Positions 33,420 through 44,221 of a DNA stretch of 64,000 nucleotides are shown here, one piece after another (position 1 is the stretch's first letter; the number at the start of each line of letters is the position of its first letter). Position numbers and translations under genes: made by a program. The stretch is from NCBI GenBank assembly GCA_037957365.1, contig JARHVA010001175.1, positions 1,147,001 to 1,211,000 on the forward strand, given 5' to 3'. The stretch is from Torreya grandis (Eukaryota > Streptophyta > Pinopsida > Cupressales > Taxaceae). The notes beneath the pieces are model-generated. The model had not been told where the DNA came from and ran no database searches. It saw nothing but the letters and a program-made list of their open reading frames with translations.

Positions 33420-33790
33420 GATTGGTTATATCTAAGGCAAGATCATTAGTAACCTTATTTTCTTCCCTAGGGATGGAAATAATGTTAAATTCATAATAAT
33501 ATTCCAATAGATCCAAGACTCTAAACTTGTATCTCTTGAGGTATGAGAATTTGCACTGGTATCTAATCCTTACCTAATTGACTACTAGTTCTGAGTTACC
33601 ATGAACCAACAATTCTTTGACTTTGTACTTGATGGAAAATTATAAACATAAGATCAATGTTTCATACTTTACAAGATTATTGGTGCATGAAAATTGAAGT
33701 TTATAAGAGGAATGATATATCTTACCAATAGGGTTGGTCAGAACAACTCCTACTTTGGACCCAAAATTACATCTAGCCCCATCAAAATGT
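33420..33790 (-). pseudogene. Archaeal-type RNase H upstream of RT, element GL
   Basis: From about 33787 the minus strand reads FDGARCNFGSKVGVVLTNP, then SYKLQFSCTNNLVKYETLIL, KELLVHGNSELVVN and finally ISIPREENKVTNDLALDI. This matches the additional RNase H of Tat-type elements (FDG..GAGVVLI; CTNN.AEYEAL; GDSELVV; PREEN..AD.LA). The Asp of GDS is Asn here (GAT to AAT). Unlike the nested Tat element, the domain precedes RT rather than INT, lying between PR and RT. Confidence 0.82.
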
Positions 33791-34019
33791 ATCTTCTTAA
33801 ATCCAAGAACATTATGAGAAGGTTTAGACTCACATACATTGGTAGTTTCAAGAGTGAAAAATCACAAATCAAATTCAACTATGTTCACCTTTTCATTCAC
33901 AACATTATATTTTGTGATCATGTGCTTCATATAAGGCTCCCTTTCCACTTTGATTTGATTTGGGACTCCATTCCATGGTATCTAAAAATTAGAAAATTTA
34001 GTGGGCATATATCTATTTA

Positions 34020-34310
34020 GGGCCTTTGTCCATTCCTTACTTAACATAAAATCATAAGCATCAAGAATGTCTACCACTTGGATGTCAATAAATTGATAGA
34101 GTATAGGTTTAGAGGCAAGTTGCATATGTAAATTTAATAATTCCTGAACTACCTTAACTCTAAACTCATCTAACGGAGTGATAAATCTATCACGTTTGAT
34201 AGGAGTTAAGCCAAGTTATTTATAAATACTTGTTGGCATAATGTTGGTGGATACACTAGAATCTAACAAATAGTTATGTAGATTCTTACCAAACATTTTG
34301 ATGGTAAGCA
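34020..34310 (-). pseudogene. Aspartic protease, element GL
   Basis: The minus strand reads NLHNYLLDSSVSTNIMPTSI, corresponding to the LLDSGAS.N.MP active site of plant gypsy proteases (Gly of DSG changed to Ser), then LDEFRVKVVQELLNLHMQLA and DILDAYDFMLSKEW, which matches the A.I..AYG.LLSRDW end. One stop at an expected Lys or Gln position. About 95 residues, normal for the family. Confidence 0.85.
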
Positions 34311-34692
34311 AAAAAGGTGGGGATTCTATTTTATAGTTGTACATAACAACATTGGCATTGTCAGTCTTGGATGGCTTGCTAGCTTTCTTGAACAAGGACT
34401 CTAGTAATAGGTGCCTTTAGTTAGTGATCTACTTCAATTCATGCAATGTGATGTTTTCCTTTATTTTCTTCATTTCCTTCATAATATTATACCAAAATTT
34501 ATTTGAAGAAATAAATACATTGGTACTTTATTTAAAAGTACTTCCCTTTAGAGTCTCTAGGTTATTATTTGATGTAATATCTAGATGAGTACCAAAGTTG
34601 TTTGGATGTATTGAAGTAGTCAAGGACTATTTCTACCCTCTATTCCTTAGAGGATAAGTCTTCTTCAATAATTACTGAAAATCATGGACTTC

Positions 34693-35966
34693 CTAAAGAA
34701 TATCATCAAGTTCATTATCTTCTTGGAAAGGGAAGTCAAACATCTCCACCATGAAGGCTTGGTAAGTAGATTTGGACCTTGATGCATGTATACCATTATC
34801 CTTATTAGGAACTACTTCAAACATATCCAATTCTTTTTTAAAGGCCTTATATGCTTTAAAAAATTCAATGCAGTCCATTTCACCATGCTTATTAGTACAA
34901 TAAACTCTATAGTAATCATTTAATTCAATATCAATAAGATTAATGTCCATGGTCTTCTCATTAGTAGATGATTCATTATTCTTATTATTGTGGAAACTAT
35001 CATTATAGAATTGATTATTGGGTCTATTGAATATTTTAAATGAGAAGTTCCTACCTGAGTTTTTTCTTGTATGGCTAACTTGATTTTGCAACTAAAGGAA
35101 ATCAATTCTAAGATTTTTGACCATCTTTAAGATAGAGTCATTCTCACTCTTGGGAGCTTCTAAATTATGATCCTAATTATTATTAGCACCATTGGTTGGT
35201 ACCAAATCCTTTTGATCATTTGGATTAAACCCTGTTATAGTATGGTTTAAAAATTCTAAACTCTGATTAGGAGTAACATGACTTAATATTTCAAAGTTGG
35301 GATCTAATTTAGAGTTGGTATATTTTGATTATTATTAGGAAAGCTATTCAAGGTGGGGATATGTGGGTTGACATTAGAGATGGAGTAAGCCAACTAAACT
35401 TGGGGTTACATCTGATCATTGATGACCAATTCTTTAAAATAGGCTAAATCTAGAGTATTCATAGGTCCAATATTCCTTTTTATGAAAATAGAGGTCATGA
35501 GATCTAAAACATCCTTATATATTTCTAGAGATAAAGCATCATCTAGTTTGTAGGGATATATGGTCTGACTATTTATCTTTTGAAACCTAGCATTAAATGT
35601 TCTTATAGGTTCATTTTCATTCCTTTTAATCATGGTGAATTTTTGGTATAATACATAAGGACTATTAATTTTTCTAAAATGATCAATAAAAACATTATTA
35701 AAGTGGTCCCAACTATTAATGTAATTTTTAGGTAAATTTAAAAACCATTCATAAGTAACATCTTTAAAAGGAAAATGAAATAGCCTACATGCTACATCCT
35801 CATGGACCACATTTATAAATCTTAGTGTAAATTTGAATGATGTAATATGTTTCTCTATAGTTACAATAGTAGTTGGGATAAATGTTGGCAAATATTTATC
35901 AGGGTTATGGGGAAGGTCATGTACCACACCTAGCACATTTATAGGAGATCCACCCAACCAAGCCAA
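34693..35966 (-). pseudogene. Gag, element GL
   Basis: The frame 35966-35406 (186 codons, open) is the capsid core: LRFINVVHEDVACRLFHFPF, then YEWFLNLPKNYINSWDHFNN, VFIDHFRKIN and PIRTFNARFQKI, the classic Retrotrans_gag pattern (W...L....I.SW..F...F...F). The frame 35091-34693 holds an Asn-rich linker and a zinc knuckle at 34911-34870 reading YRVYCTNKHGEMDC, in which the first two Cys of CX2CX4HX4C have become Tyr. An acidic C-terminus follows. Between the two frames are stops at Gln or Trp positions. Confidence 0.9.
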
Positions 35967-36625
35967 ACCTTGATGAAGGTCAAATTCAAGAGTACCTTAG
36001 AGTGGTGAAGTTAGAAAATAATTCAAATGTATCTATCTATGTTTGTCTCACCTAGCTCCCCTATGGATTTCTAGTTCAAGTAGAGGTTCTCTTATTTTTG
36101 AATGTGACATTGTTCTGATTCTTGACAATTCTAGCTTGAGAAATTTAAATTTTGTTTGAAATATGATGTGTCAAATAAATATTTACAAAGAATAAATGTT
36201 AAACTTGCACATTAAGTGAATTTTGCAAACATTCATCTGAAGAACAATAAAGGATTAAGTTATTCAACTAAATTTGCTTAAAGATATGTCTAAATACATA
36301 AATGTTAATTATATTTATAAATCTAAGCTCAAATGAGCTCAAATTTATAAAGGATCTATGAATATTTAACCAAAATAGCTATTACTAAAATAAAACCTAT
36401 TGAATTGACAAAGTTAAATTCATATTTACCATAATCAAGTGTATACTTTCAAAGAATGTTGACCTTTGTCTAAAAGAAACCCAAATATGGGTCTAAAACC
36501 ATGAAGATCACCAACCTTTACATAATTATGTGAACAGAATCATAATTATGAAAATAATAGAATGATATTTGATCAAAATACACCAAAACCAATAAAGATC
36601 TTACAAATTCACAAGGATTTGTAGA
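35967..36625 (-). other. Leader region of GL
   Basis: About 0.65 kb between the primer-binding site and Gag on the minus strand. AT-rich, no credible frame. It should contain the packaging leader of the element. Confidence 0.5.
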
Positions 36626-36644
36626 GGCCCTCCTTCTAGTACCA
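36626..36644 (-). promoter_or_regulatory. Putative primer-binding site of GL
   Basis: On the minus strand the 5' LTR ends in TGTCA, followed by TAC and then TGGTACTAGAAGGAGGGCC. The leading TGGTA is the start of the usual initiator-Met-tRNA site (TGGTATCAGAGC), and the distance to the LTR is normal. The rest diverges, so the primer tRNA is not certain. Confidence 0.6.
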
Positions 36645-36976
36645 GTATGACAATTCACACAAATAATTAAGACAAACTTTGTAGTATTCCTTGCTTGCAT
36701 TAAATTGCTCCAAAAGTTACAAAGTATTTTTTAGATATCAAAACTCTCTCCCCTTATTTATAAATTACAATTTATCCTTTTGCATACTTCAAGGAAGCAT
36801 GTCAATCAGTTGCATCAACTTACAAGTATATAAAATGTAAAGGGTAGTTGTCCTTTCTACAAAGTTTCTAAAATACACTAACCTTTAGGCAAATGTGTTA
36901 AAAAGTTACACATGCCTTTACAAAAGAATATTCCATTTTCAAAATATTAAAATGCTTCCACAAAATGGAATATTCC

Positions 36977-39900
36977 TAACTAGTGGACCCTATGTTGATG
37001 AAGTCCCTTGATCCTACTAATGTAACCTCATTTCCTTTTGATGTTGCTCATCAATAAGTCTTAAATTGACTATAGGTTCTAAGAGGAACTCATCCTCTTT
37101 ATCTAACAAATTTATTAGTTCCCTATCATTTCTCTCTAAAGCCTCCTTAATGTTCCTTACCTTGGCAATCTTCTCATCTACTATCAAGATCATATACATG
37201 GCCCTATTTTTGTTAGACCCATATCTTCCTTGGCTCTTCCTCCTGACTTCCTGCATGACCAAAGTGGTCATATGTTTGAAATAATCATCGATAATGATAC
37301 TCATGGAGTTGAGTTTTGTAGGTGTTATAATAATGATCCCCAAGAATCATTTAATTATATCCAATAGCTCTTTTTCATCTTTAATGAGTCTCTCTAAGAA
37401 CTTGGACCATGTGCTCAAACTATTGATTTTATCTATAATCAACCCCAAGATGTTGTTGAGATGAGAAATTTTAATGGTCTTTAAATTATTGATTTTATCC
37501 CATGTCAAGATGTTAATTAAATCCTTCACCTTGTCTTTAGAACTCTACCATTAGGTAATTAAGACCTTGTTTGTTGCATCCTGTTAGTTTAGTGCAACCT
37601 ATCTTGCCTTTATCGACTTTAGAGATTCAAACATGTCATGAAATGATCCCTCAAACATTTTAATCATTGCATTAATAATAAAAAAATAACTTATTTCTCC
37701 ATATTCTCCTTCTACCTCTACAAGTTTTGGTTTTGTTGTTTCATGCCCTTGATGTTAGTTTGTATCTAGTCACTTTGAGCTTGGGTAACCTCAAGTATAT
37801 AATATTTAAAAATAGGGTAATCACATAGTTTCTAACCCTCCACTTAATTAAATCCAATGAAGGGTTCTACCTTTTGAAAAGTGAATTCCTCCCCTATAAT
37901 CATGGCCTTTTTTAGAAACTCTCTACAAGATAGTTGTGGTTGGGTCAAATTTGACAAAACTAAAGAGTGTGTAATATTTTAAGGCTTTGGGGTCTCAATT
38001 TGTGAACCACTTAAATATCCAAGATCAACCACTTTTATTTCCTTATCTTCCTTTTACAACTCTATAATCCATGGTTTGAGCTCCTCGTGAACATGGATGT
38101 TAATAAAATTTCTAATTGCCCATTGACGGTGTAGAGTTGGGATCTTTTGAAAATTTCCACATATCAACCACTCTATAATGGTTGGTCCATGAATAGGGTT
38201 TTCATCACTAAACAAATTAACCTCACTCAAAGGGTGAGTGAGGTTTAATTTGGGCCTCTTGGTTCCTACAAGAACTAAGGCTAGATCAAACTTTCTCTTT
38301 TGAGGGGGAACAAATAGAACTAAGTCCAAATATATCTCCTTCCCCTTTTGCTTTCCTACTTCCTCATCTTGAGTTTGAGGCTCCTCTTCCTAGACCTTTT
38401 CCTCATCTAATTTGTAAGCATGAACTAGTGCTTCCAAGGCATATTTTAATGTTTCCCCAAGATCTAATGCAATCATGTCAATGAACTCAATAAGTGGCTT
38501 TATATTTTTAGGTTGGGTAGAAGATTATGCCCCTTCACCAAGTATTTCTTAAAGTTTCTCTTTTCTTAATCCTTTTGTAACTTGTGCCTCTATTTATTTT
38601 GGAGAAGGCCTAGAAGATGGTCTTGGCCAATACATCTAAAAATGAAGATGCTTAGATGTACATTAAATCATGGACATTGAGATAATGTTCATATGTCATG
38701 TTAATCTATTTCACTTTAAAAAATTTCATAATATTATTTTTAGGGTCCCAATATCTTAAATCATCAAGTTGTAAATTGAATGATTCTCTATGCATAGAAA
38801 TGGTGTCTACATTATCCTAATTCTATATCACAATTCTACTAATAGTCAAAATGAGAGGATGGAACATCCCCTTAATTTTTCCCTTACATACACCATAAAT
38901 ACCATGGAATAATTGGTATGTTATACCTTATTCATCTATCTTGGTGGGTACATCGACTAGTAGTTTAAGTGGTTGACATAAGATTCCCTCTATCCTGATT
39001 ATAATGTAGTTGGGATATAACCAAATGACCCCAATAAGTTCCACATGCTTCTTGATTAAGGGACTTACCCTCATCATACGTATCCCTATAATATCCTCTA
39101 CTAGGGATGGGTACACTTAATCACAAATTTATTGTATGTGGTCCCTATACTTGAATATATGCAGTTTGGAATAGTAATGGGAGAATATTTGCCTTCCATT
39201 AGGTGACCAATTTTTAATGTTAGATATTTTTTAGTGACCAATAGGGTATCCAAAATATTATATGTCATAAAGAAGTGATTTCTAGTCCTCTTCTTTATGG
39301 AAAATAATTATTTCTTTAGTAAAATATTCATCATCTACACTAATGGGGGAATAAGTCCCTTTTCAACCATGGAATATTTATAAGGGACCCAAATTTTGTT
39401 GACATAAGTGGTGGAGGGGGCCTTAGACAATCTATTGACCAAAATCATAATCATTCTAATTCTTACCCTAAATTAGGTGATTTATATCTTTCTAGTGGGG
39501 TCTTAGATCATATGGGTTCCCAAATATAACCATGGGTAAATGGTGGTTTTTAGGTAATTTTTACTAGACCATTCCATAATTGTGGGAAAATCTACTTAAT
39601 GTATGGGAAGTTTATAGTAACTCTCAAAGGTAATGGGGTAGATATAAGCAAATTTCCTAAAATTTCATTCATGGACTATCATGTCCTAATCAACTCTATA
39701 ATGTTCAAAATAGGGGAAATAAGATTGATGTAATGTAATACCTCTAGTTTAATTACCACATGGTGAAGACTCATCATTTGGATGGAAACCATGTCATAGT
39801 ATCTCTAATGGATTGTGGCATTATTTTCATCTTCTTTGGTGATTACTTACAACTCTTCAATGGCCTAGAAAAGCTTGGACTAGTTATTATCCTTGGTGTT

Positions 39901-40005
39901 CAGTGCTACATCATCAAATTTAGTGTCTATGAAGATCCTTCCTTCTATGTCTTAAGTCAAATACAACTCTATGTCCTCCCTATTTTGTTGTTTTTATGTT
40001 GTCAT
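36977..40005 (-). pseudogene. LTR-encoded long reading frame (5' LTR copy)
   Basis: From ATG 40005-40003 about 1000 codons can be followed on the minus strand. N-terminal part: REDIELYLT, then DIEGRIFIDTKFDDVALNTK and NATIH.RYYDMVSIQMMSLH. Middle: MYPSLVEDIIGIRMMRVSPL (39116-38928), then a 91-codon open piece (38329-38054) with NPIHGPTIIEWLICGNFQKI and HEELKPWIIEL. C-terminal part: REFLKKAMIIGEEFTFQKVE, then ISHLNNILGLIIDKINSLST and the Lys/Glu-rich, coiled-coil-like piece 37343-37017. Breaks are almost only stops at Gln or Trp codons. Long collinear peptide identity with the 3' LTR copy argues for past selection as protein. Family unknown to me. Orientation equals gag-pol. Confidence 0.75.
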
Positions 40006-40732
40006 GATTGTGAGATTTATAAATTGCTCATTAGTGATCTATAAATTAATTCTAGATAAATTTGTACTTGTTTAGGTGACAATTAAGCTATCTCTAGCTT
40101 GATTTTGATCAAATTGGTATTAAATTAGGGATTCTATAGATGTTAGGGTTTTTTATAGGTCTTTCTAAGATTTAATGGTGGAATCTATTTTCACTTAGGA
40201 AAATTCATGCCTTAGTTTTGATTAGGACTTTATATTTATACCTTTTCTTTTTTTAAGCCCACAAAATCTTTGGTTTTGTCCATTTCTACTTGTGTGGCAT
40301 CTATGTGGAAGCTTTGTGGCATCTAGTTGGTCTTTTCATGATAACTGTGTTCATAAATGGTTTAAAACTTGATTGTTTCCTTTTTTTAAAATTTCTTTGA
40401 TCACGCTCCATCAAATCACCTGGTATGGATCAATGTGAGTCATTGATTTCAATCATGTGAGTTACATGCAATGAGCTATCCTTTGCACTAGGCCCCATGG
40501 TTATACCACTTGGTCATCCCATGGGCCCTTATAAGCTCTGTGTCTCTACTAATATCTTAGTAAATGCATCATGCCACATGGTGGCTCCATCCTTTCTCAA
40601 AGGTTCTATTGAATAGTCCACATTGATCTCACTCTATTCAATTTTCTTATCCTAATTAGAAGCAAGTCATCAATCCTAAAAAGGTGAACAAAATTTAAGT
40701 TAAAACATGACCATGTAAAGAACTTAGGTTAA

Positions 40733-40795
40733 ATACTTTAGTCTAAGGTTTTAATTTTTGTTAATAAAAATGAAATAATCTTGAGGCTAAAGTAT
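40733..40795 (-). repeat. LTR hairpin h4 (5' LTR only)
   Basis: Outer arms ATACTTTAGTCTAAGG (40733-40748) and CTTGAGGCTAAAGTAT (40780-40795) pair nearly completely around an AT-rich inner stem. It lies in the part missing from the 3' LTR. Confidence 0.7.
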
Positions 40796-41518
40796 TTAGG
40801 CTAATTTTAGATCATAGTAAAAGGGGACCTGATATAATAAAGAGGACCTAATTTAAGGTATTGTAACCTATATTTTTTAGCACATTAATAAATATGAGGA
40901 AAACCTTGGGATAAATGTTTTATCTAGGATTCATACCATATGACCTTTAATTTTATCAAGCCTCACTAATAAGCCCATTAAATATTCCACAAGACCATGG
41001 GGGTATGTATATATATACTAAGTATGAGGTTTTGAACTAAGGTCTGGTTTAATGTTAAGAAAAATGATTCAACCTTATGATAATATTCAATCTAAGTCTA
41101 TAGAATTTATAATTTCCCACATGTACATTTAAATTTTAGGTCAAAACATAGCTTCTAATTAAATGATCTATTTCAGATAATTTGGACTTATCTATAGTCC
41201 AATTAAAAAATAAATATCAAGAATATGCCTACATTATTCAAAATTTTATAATTATAAATTATCTCCAATATAATAAATGGGGAATAGATCCAAATTATTT
41301 ACATACTCTCCATGTGAAAATACACATAACCTAGAAAACATTCATTTTAAAAGATTACCTCCCATCCAATTTAGGGACATAAGTCTAGATTATCTGAAAT
41401 AGTCCTTTTAATCTAAAACCAATCTTAACATTGAACCACAAAACTTCAAATCATAATTAAGGAAAACAACATGTTCATTTATATAAGTGAGATTGGTATA
41501 TGATCTTGAATTTTGACA

Positions 41519-41760
41519 GCCTCATGGATGTCAATGATGGCCTCATAGATGTCAATGACATTCAAATGAATATCAAAATTAAGATCTAGCAATGTATCAC
41601 TAGGGCTTAAATTTGATGGCCTTATGGACATCAAATTATAGGCATGAGATCATAAAAATTAATCTCTAGTAGTGTATCATTGAGGCTTAAATTTGATGGC
41701 CTCATAGACATCAATGATGGCCTTGTAGATGTCAAATAACGGGTGTAAGAATGTCAAATT
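41519..41760. repeat. 80 bp direct repeats in 5' LTR
   Basis: GGCTTAAATTTGATGGCC occurs at about 41604 and 41684 within longer imperfect units. Related GGCCTCATAGATGTCAATGA motifs occur at 41519-41560 and 41698-41720. Located in the part absent from the 3' LTR. Confidence 0.7.
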
Positions 41761-41935
41761 TATGTCTCATAGAACATAGTAGGCCCTATGGAAATTTTGA
41801 CCCATTACATATCATTTGCTCAGCTTCATCTGAGTAAGCATGAACTGTTGATCATGATATGAGAAGTTGGATATGATTGGTTCCTATAGTGACAAATGGA
41901 TTAAGTAAGCTTGAGACCTCATAAAATATAGACCA

Positions 41936-42004
41936 AGATTATAGACTATTTTTTTGTTCACATTAATGAATATGAATAGGATTTATGATTAAAGTCTATA
42001 ATCT
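41936..42004 (-). repeat. LTR hairpin h5; right arm only in 3' LTR
   Basis: Arms AGATTATAGACT (41936-41947) and AGTCTATAATCT (41993-42004) are a perfect 12 bp inverted repeat, with an inner TTCACATT/AATATGAA stem. The 3' LTR keeps only the right arm (27959-27970) directly at its deletion junction, so the 3' LTR lost DNA rather than the 5' LTR gaining it. Confidence 0.78.
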
Positions 42005-42072
42005 AAGATGAACATAATAAAGAATGGACCCCTTGAATAATTAAAAGGACTTAACATTAACCTTTAGCCTAA

Positions 42073-42102
42073 GGTTTTATTATATTGACAAATATAATAA
42101 AA
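42073..42102 (-). repeat. LTR hairpin h1 (5' LTR)
   Basis: Arms TTTTATTATATT (42075-42086) and AATATAATAAAA (42091-42102) around the loop GACA. Counterpart of 28040-28071 with a paired C-G to T-A change. Confidence 0.78.
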
Positions 42103-42391
42103 AATTAGGGTAAGATTTAGGTTAAGTCTATGTCATAAAGGGGGTCCCTCTTGATTTTGCACTATCTGATCTTCAACATCTACTTAACCATGAGCTATTG
42201 ATCATGATCAAAATGATCAATCATGATTGGTCCATGGGGTAATGTCTTGGATCTATTAGGTTTATCTCTCTCCAATTGAACTTCTATCTCTAATTAAGCA
42301 TGGACCGTTGATCCTACAAAAATGTGTGATATTTAAGTTAGGGCATGTAGACATGAAGGGACTTAGGATAAAGCCTTAAGACTAAGATCTA

Positions 42392-42413
42392 ATTCATGTT
42401 AATAAACATGAAT
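42392..42413 (-). repeat. LTR hairpin h2 (5' LTR)
   Basis: ATTCATGTT, loop AATA, AACATGAAT: perfect 9 bp inner stem. Outer arms correspond to those of 28334-28405 but are more damaged. Confidence 0.72.
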
Positions 42414-42600
42414 GGGGCATTATGATTAATACATTAGTCTAAGCTTTTAAAAAGAGGGATTATGCAAATTAAAGTTAGACCATGTTAGGAAATTAAAAAG
42501 ATCCTACAAACATTTATTTTAGACCATGTTAAAATAAAAGGGGATAAAGGAGCTCAGGACATAAAGAAGACCAAGATTATAATTTTTTAGGCTAGGGTAT

Positions 42601-42622
42601 GGTTGTGTTGAAAAACATGACC
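42601..42622 (-). repeat. LTR hairpin h3 (5' LTR)
   Basis: GGTTGTGTT, loop GAAA, AACATGACC. The loop and stem register are the same as at 28566-28591. Confidence 0.7.
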
Positions 42623-43108
42623 AAGCCTCAGTATAAAAATTAGTCTTAAGTCTATAACATATTTGAAATGTTCATGCACAAATCATTCTGGCTAGTTTTT
42701 GAATTTGGTCTATAAGAATCTTGTTGTAGGGTTTTTGAATGAGGGTTTCAAGTAACTTGAACATGAATTTAACTTGAATTTTAATATACCAAAGGATATT
42801 AAAACGTAAAATTGAGATAAAATCACTCTAATTATAAAACCTAGGTATGATTACATCAAGCAGAGCTCCATTAAACCTATGATCTAAAACATAGAGATCC
42901 ATTATTAGTATTAGGCAAAGCTAAAGCAAAACCATGAAAAAAGAAGACCAACCAAACAAAGGGGTGGATGATATTCAAATGAAAATAATGTGTAATACAT
43001 TTTAATGATGCTCTAGTCAAGTGAATTTCAACTTCAAAATATAAATTTTGCATTATTTTAACACAAGGATTCCCATTTTTTAGAAATGAGGGTATGCTGC
43101 CCTTAACA

Positions 43109-43113
43109 CCATG
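43109..43113. repeat. Right target-site duplication CCATG of GL
   Basis: Matches 9298-9302. It is followed by TTGATGTTTCATGTGG, homologous to the read-through copy near 44212. Confidence 0.75.
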
Positions 43114-43127
43114 TTGATGTTTCATGT

Positions 43128-43590
43128 GGTTTTTATAATATTCCTTCATATTTATTTTATATTTTATGATAGAGATACCATTCTATATGAAAATTCTCCC
43201 CCATCATCCATTTTTATGTCCTCTTTACTTGTCTTACTTCATTACATCACCCTCTAGCTTGAGATGTTTTCAAGAATTTCTTCACCTACTTAGTGTACTT
43301 TTGTGGTGGTGAGATTTATTATTATTCAATTATTTCCCCATTTTGTATTATTATCTACCTTAATACATGAAAATGAGTCATGTGTTCCTTTTTCCCTGAT
43401 AGAATCTACATTTTAGCAGTGGTTCTTCATCGCATTTCTCTTTATATGTCCTTATTTTCCACATTTTTAGCATACTAGATGAGGTCATTCTTGGATGTAT
43501 AATTAGTTGTATCCATAATTATATCCTTTTCCATTATGGCACCCTCTTATGTTTCCATTTTGGCCCCCTCCCATTTACCTGACTTATTTT
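43128..43590 (-). repeat. Tandem duplicate of Y gag-knuckle region, copy 2
   Basis: Aligns with 44222-44692 throughout, for example TGGTTTTTATAATATTCCTT near the low end and TTTTGGCCCCCTCCCAT near the high end. It contains a zinc knuckle at 43472-43430 reading C-stop-KCGK-stop-GHIKRN with the last Cys one base out of frame. Confidence 0.82.
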
Positions 43591-43929
43591 TTCAAATAAT
43601 TCCAATGTGCTTCTTAGCACAACATTTGTATTGACCCTAAGGTCTAGTAACATCTTTATTTATGTTCTCTAATTTTTTACATCTAGTAAGATACCTATCT
43701 TTTTCTAATTTTGGTTCACTTAAAAAACATTTATTTGAACTTTTTATTTTTTATTTATTAATTTTTAATTTTATTACTTGGTGTATCATCTCTTGTTTAT
43801 TCCAATATTTACAAATTTATGTAATTTTTTTCAACAAGTGTTTTTTTTACTAATTTTAAATTTTTTTTCGAATTTGTAATTTCATTTTCATCAAAGTATG
43901 TTAATTTTGTGTTTTCCTTATTTTGTCTT

Positions 43930-43981
<52 letters not shown>

Positions 43982-44221
43982 ATATTGTATATATTATATA
44001 TATTCATATCTATAATATATACATACATACATACATATATATATATATATTATTTTTCATATCTATAAGTGTTGGGGTAATACTTGTCACCATCTTTATT
44101 TGATTCCTATTCTATTTAAACTATTTTGTTTTCTCCTTTTTCAGTGGTAGTAATACTACAAGTAGTCACCACCACTCTTTGTTTCGATTCATTCAGTTTT
44201 ATTCCATGTTGTTAGTTATTG
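43591..44221 (-). pseudogene. Protease-start copy between the Y duplicates
   Basis: Homologous to 8798-9297. The minus strand gives a peptide corresponding to the retropepsin start at 8870-8800. Upstream of it lies a spacer expanded by a TA microsatellite. This copy reads through the CCATG target of GL at about 44207. The rest of the protease is missing because the duplicate gag region follows. Confidence 0.68.
43935..43979. repeat. (TA)n microsatellite
   Basis: About 22 uninterrupted TA units, followed by degenerate AT/CATA repeats to about 44050. Open frames over this stretch are artefacts of the repeat. Confidence 0.95.

Larger units (their letters stand above)
10013..43108 (-). mobile_element. 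Giant-LTR Ty3/gypsy element GL
   Basis: Two long homologous blocks flank a gag-pol region on the minus strand. The right block (36648-43108) is the 5' LTR. The left block (10013-29323, interrupted by the Tat element 11311-25175) is the 3' LTR. The internal part, 29324-36647, carries gag, PR, an archaeal-type RNase H, RT, RNase H and INT in that order. LTR ends read TG at 36648 and CA at 29322-29323 and 43107-43108. A putative primer-binding site lies three bases inside the 5' LTR. In the first 80 or so bases the LTRs differ at about 7 positions, so the insertion is old. All frames are broken. Confidence 0.82.
36648..43108 (-). repeat. 5' LTR of GL, 6.46 kb
   Basis: Uninterrupted LTR, TG at 36648 and CA at 43107-43108, flanked by the target duplication CCATG on the right and a primer-binding site on the left. 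It keeps the empty site of the Tat insertion (ACAAG near 37925). It contains the long reading frame (40005-36977), an 80 bp repeat pair and at least five well-formed hairpins. About 1.38 kb (40612-41992) is absent from the other LTR. Confidence 0.85.

Noticed and set aside
41519..41760. Considered a CRISPR array because of repeated units
   Set aside because: Only two or three imperfect 80 bp units with no constant repeat/spacer pattern, in a plant retrotransposon LTR.
43909..44103. Plus-strand 64-codon frame rich in Ile and Tyr
   Set aside because: Translation of the TA microsatellite.
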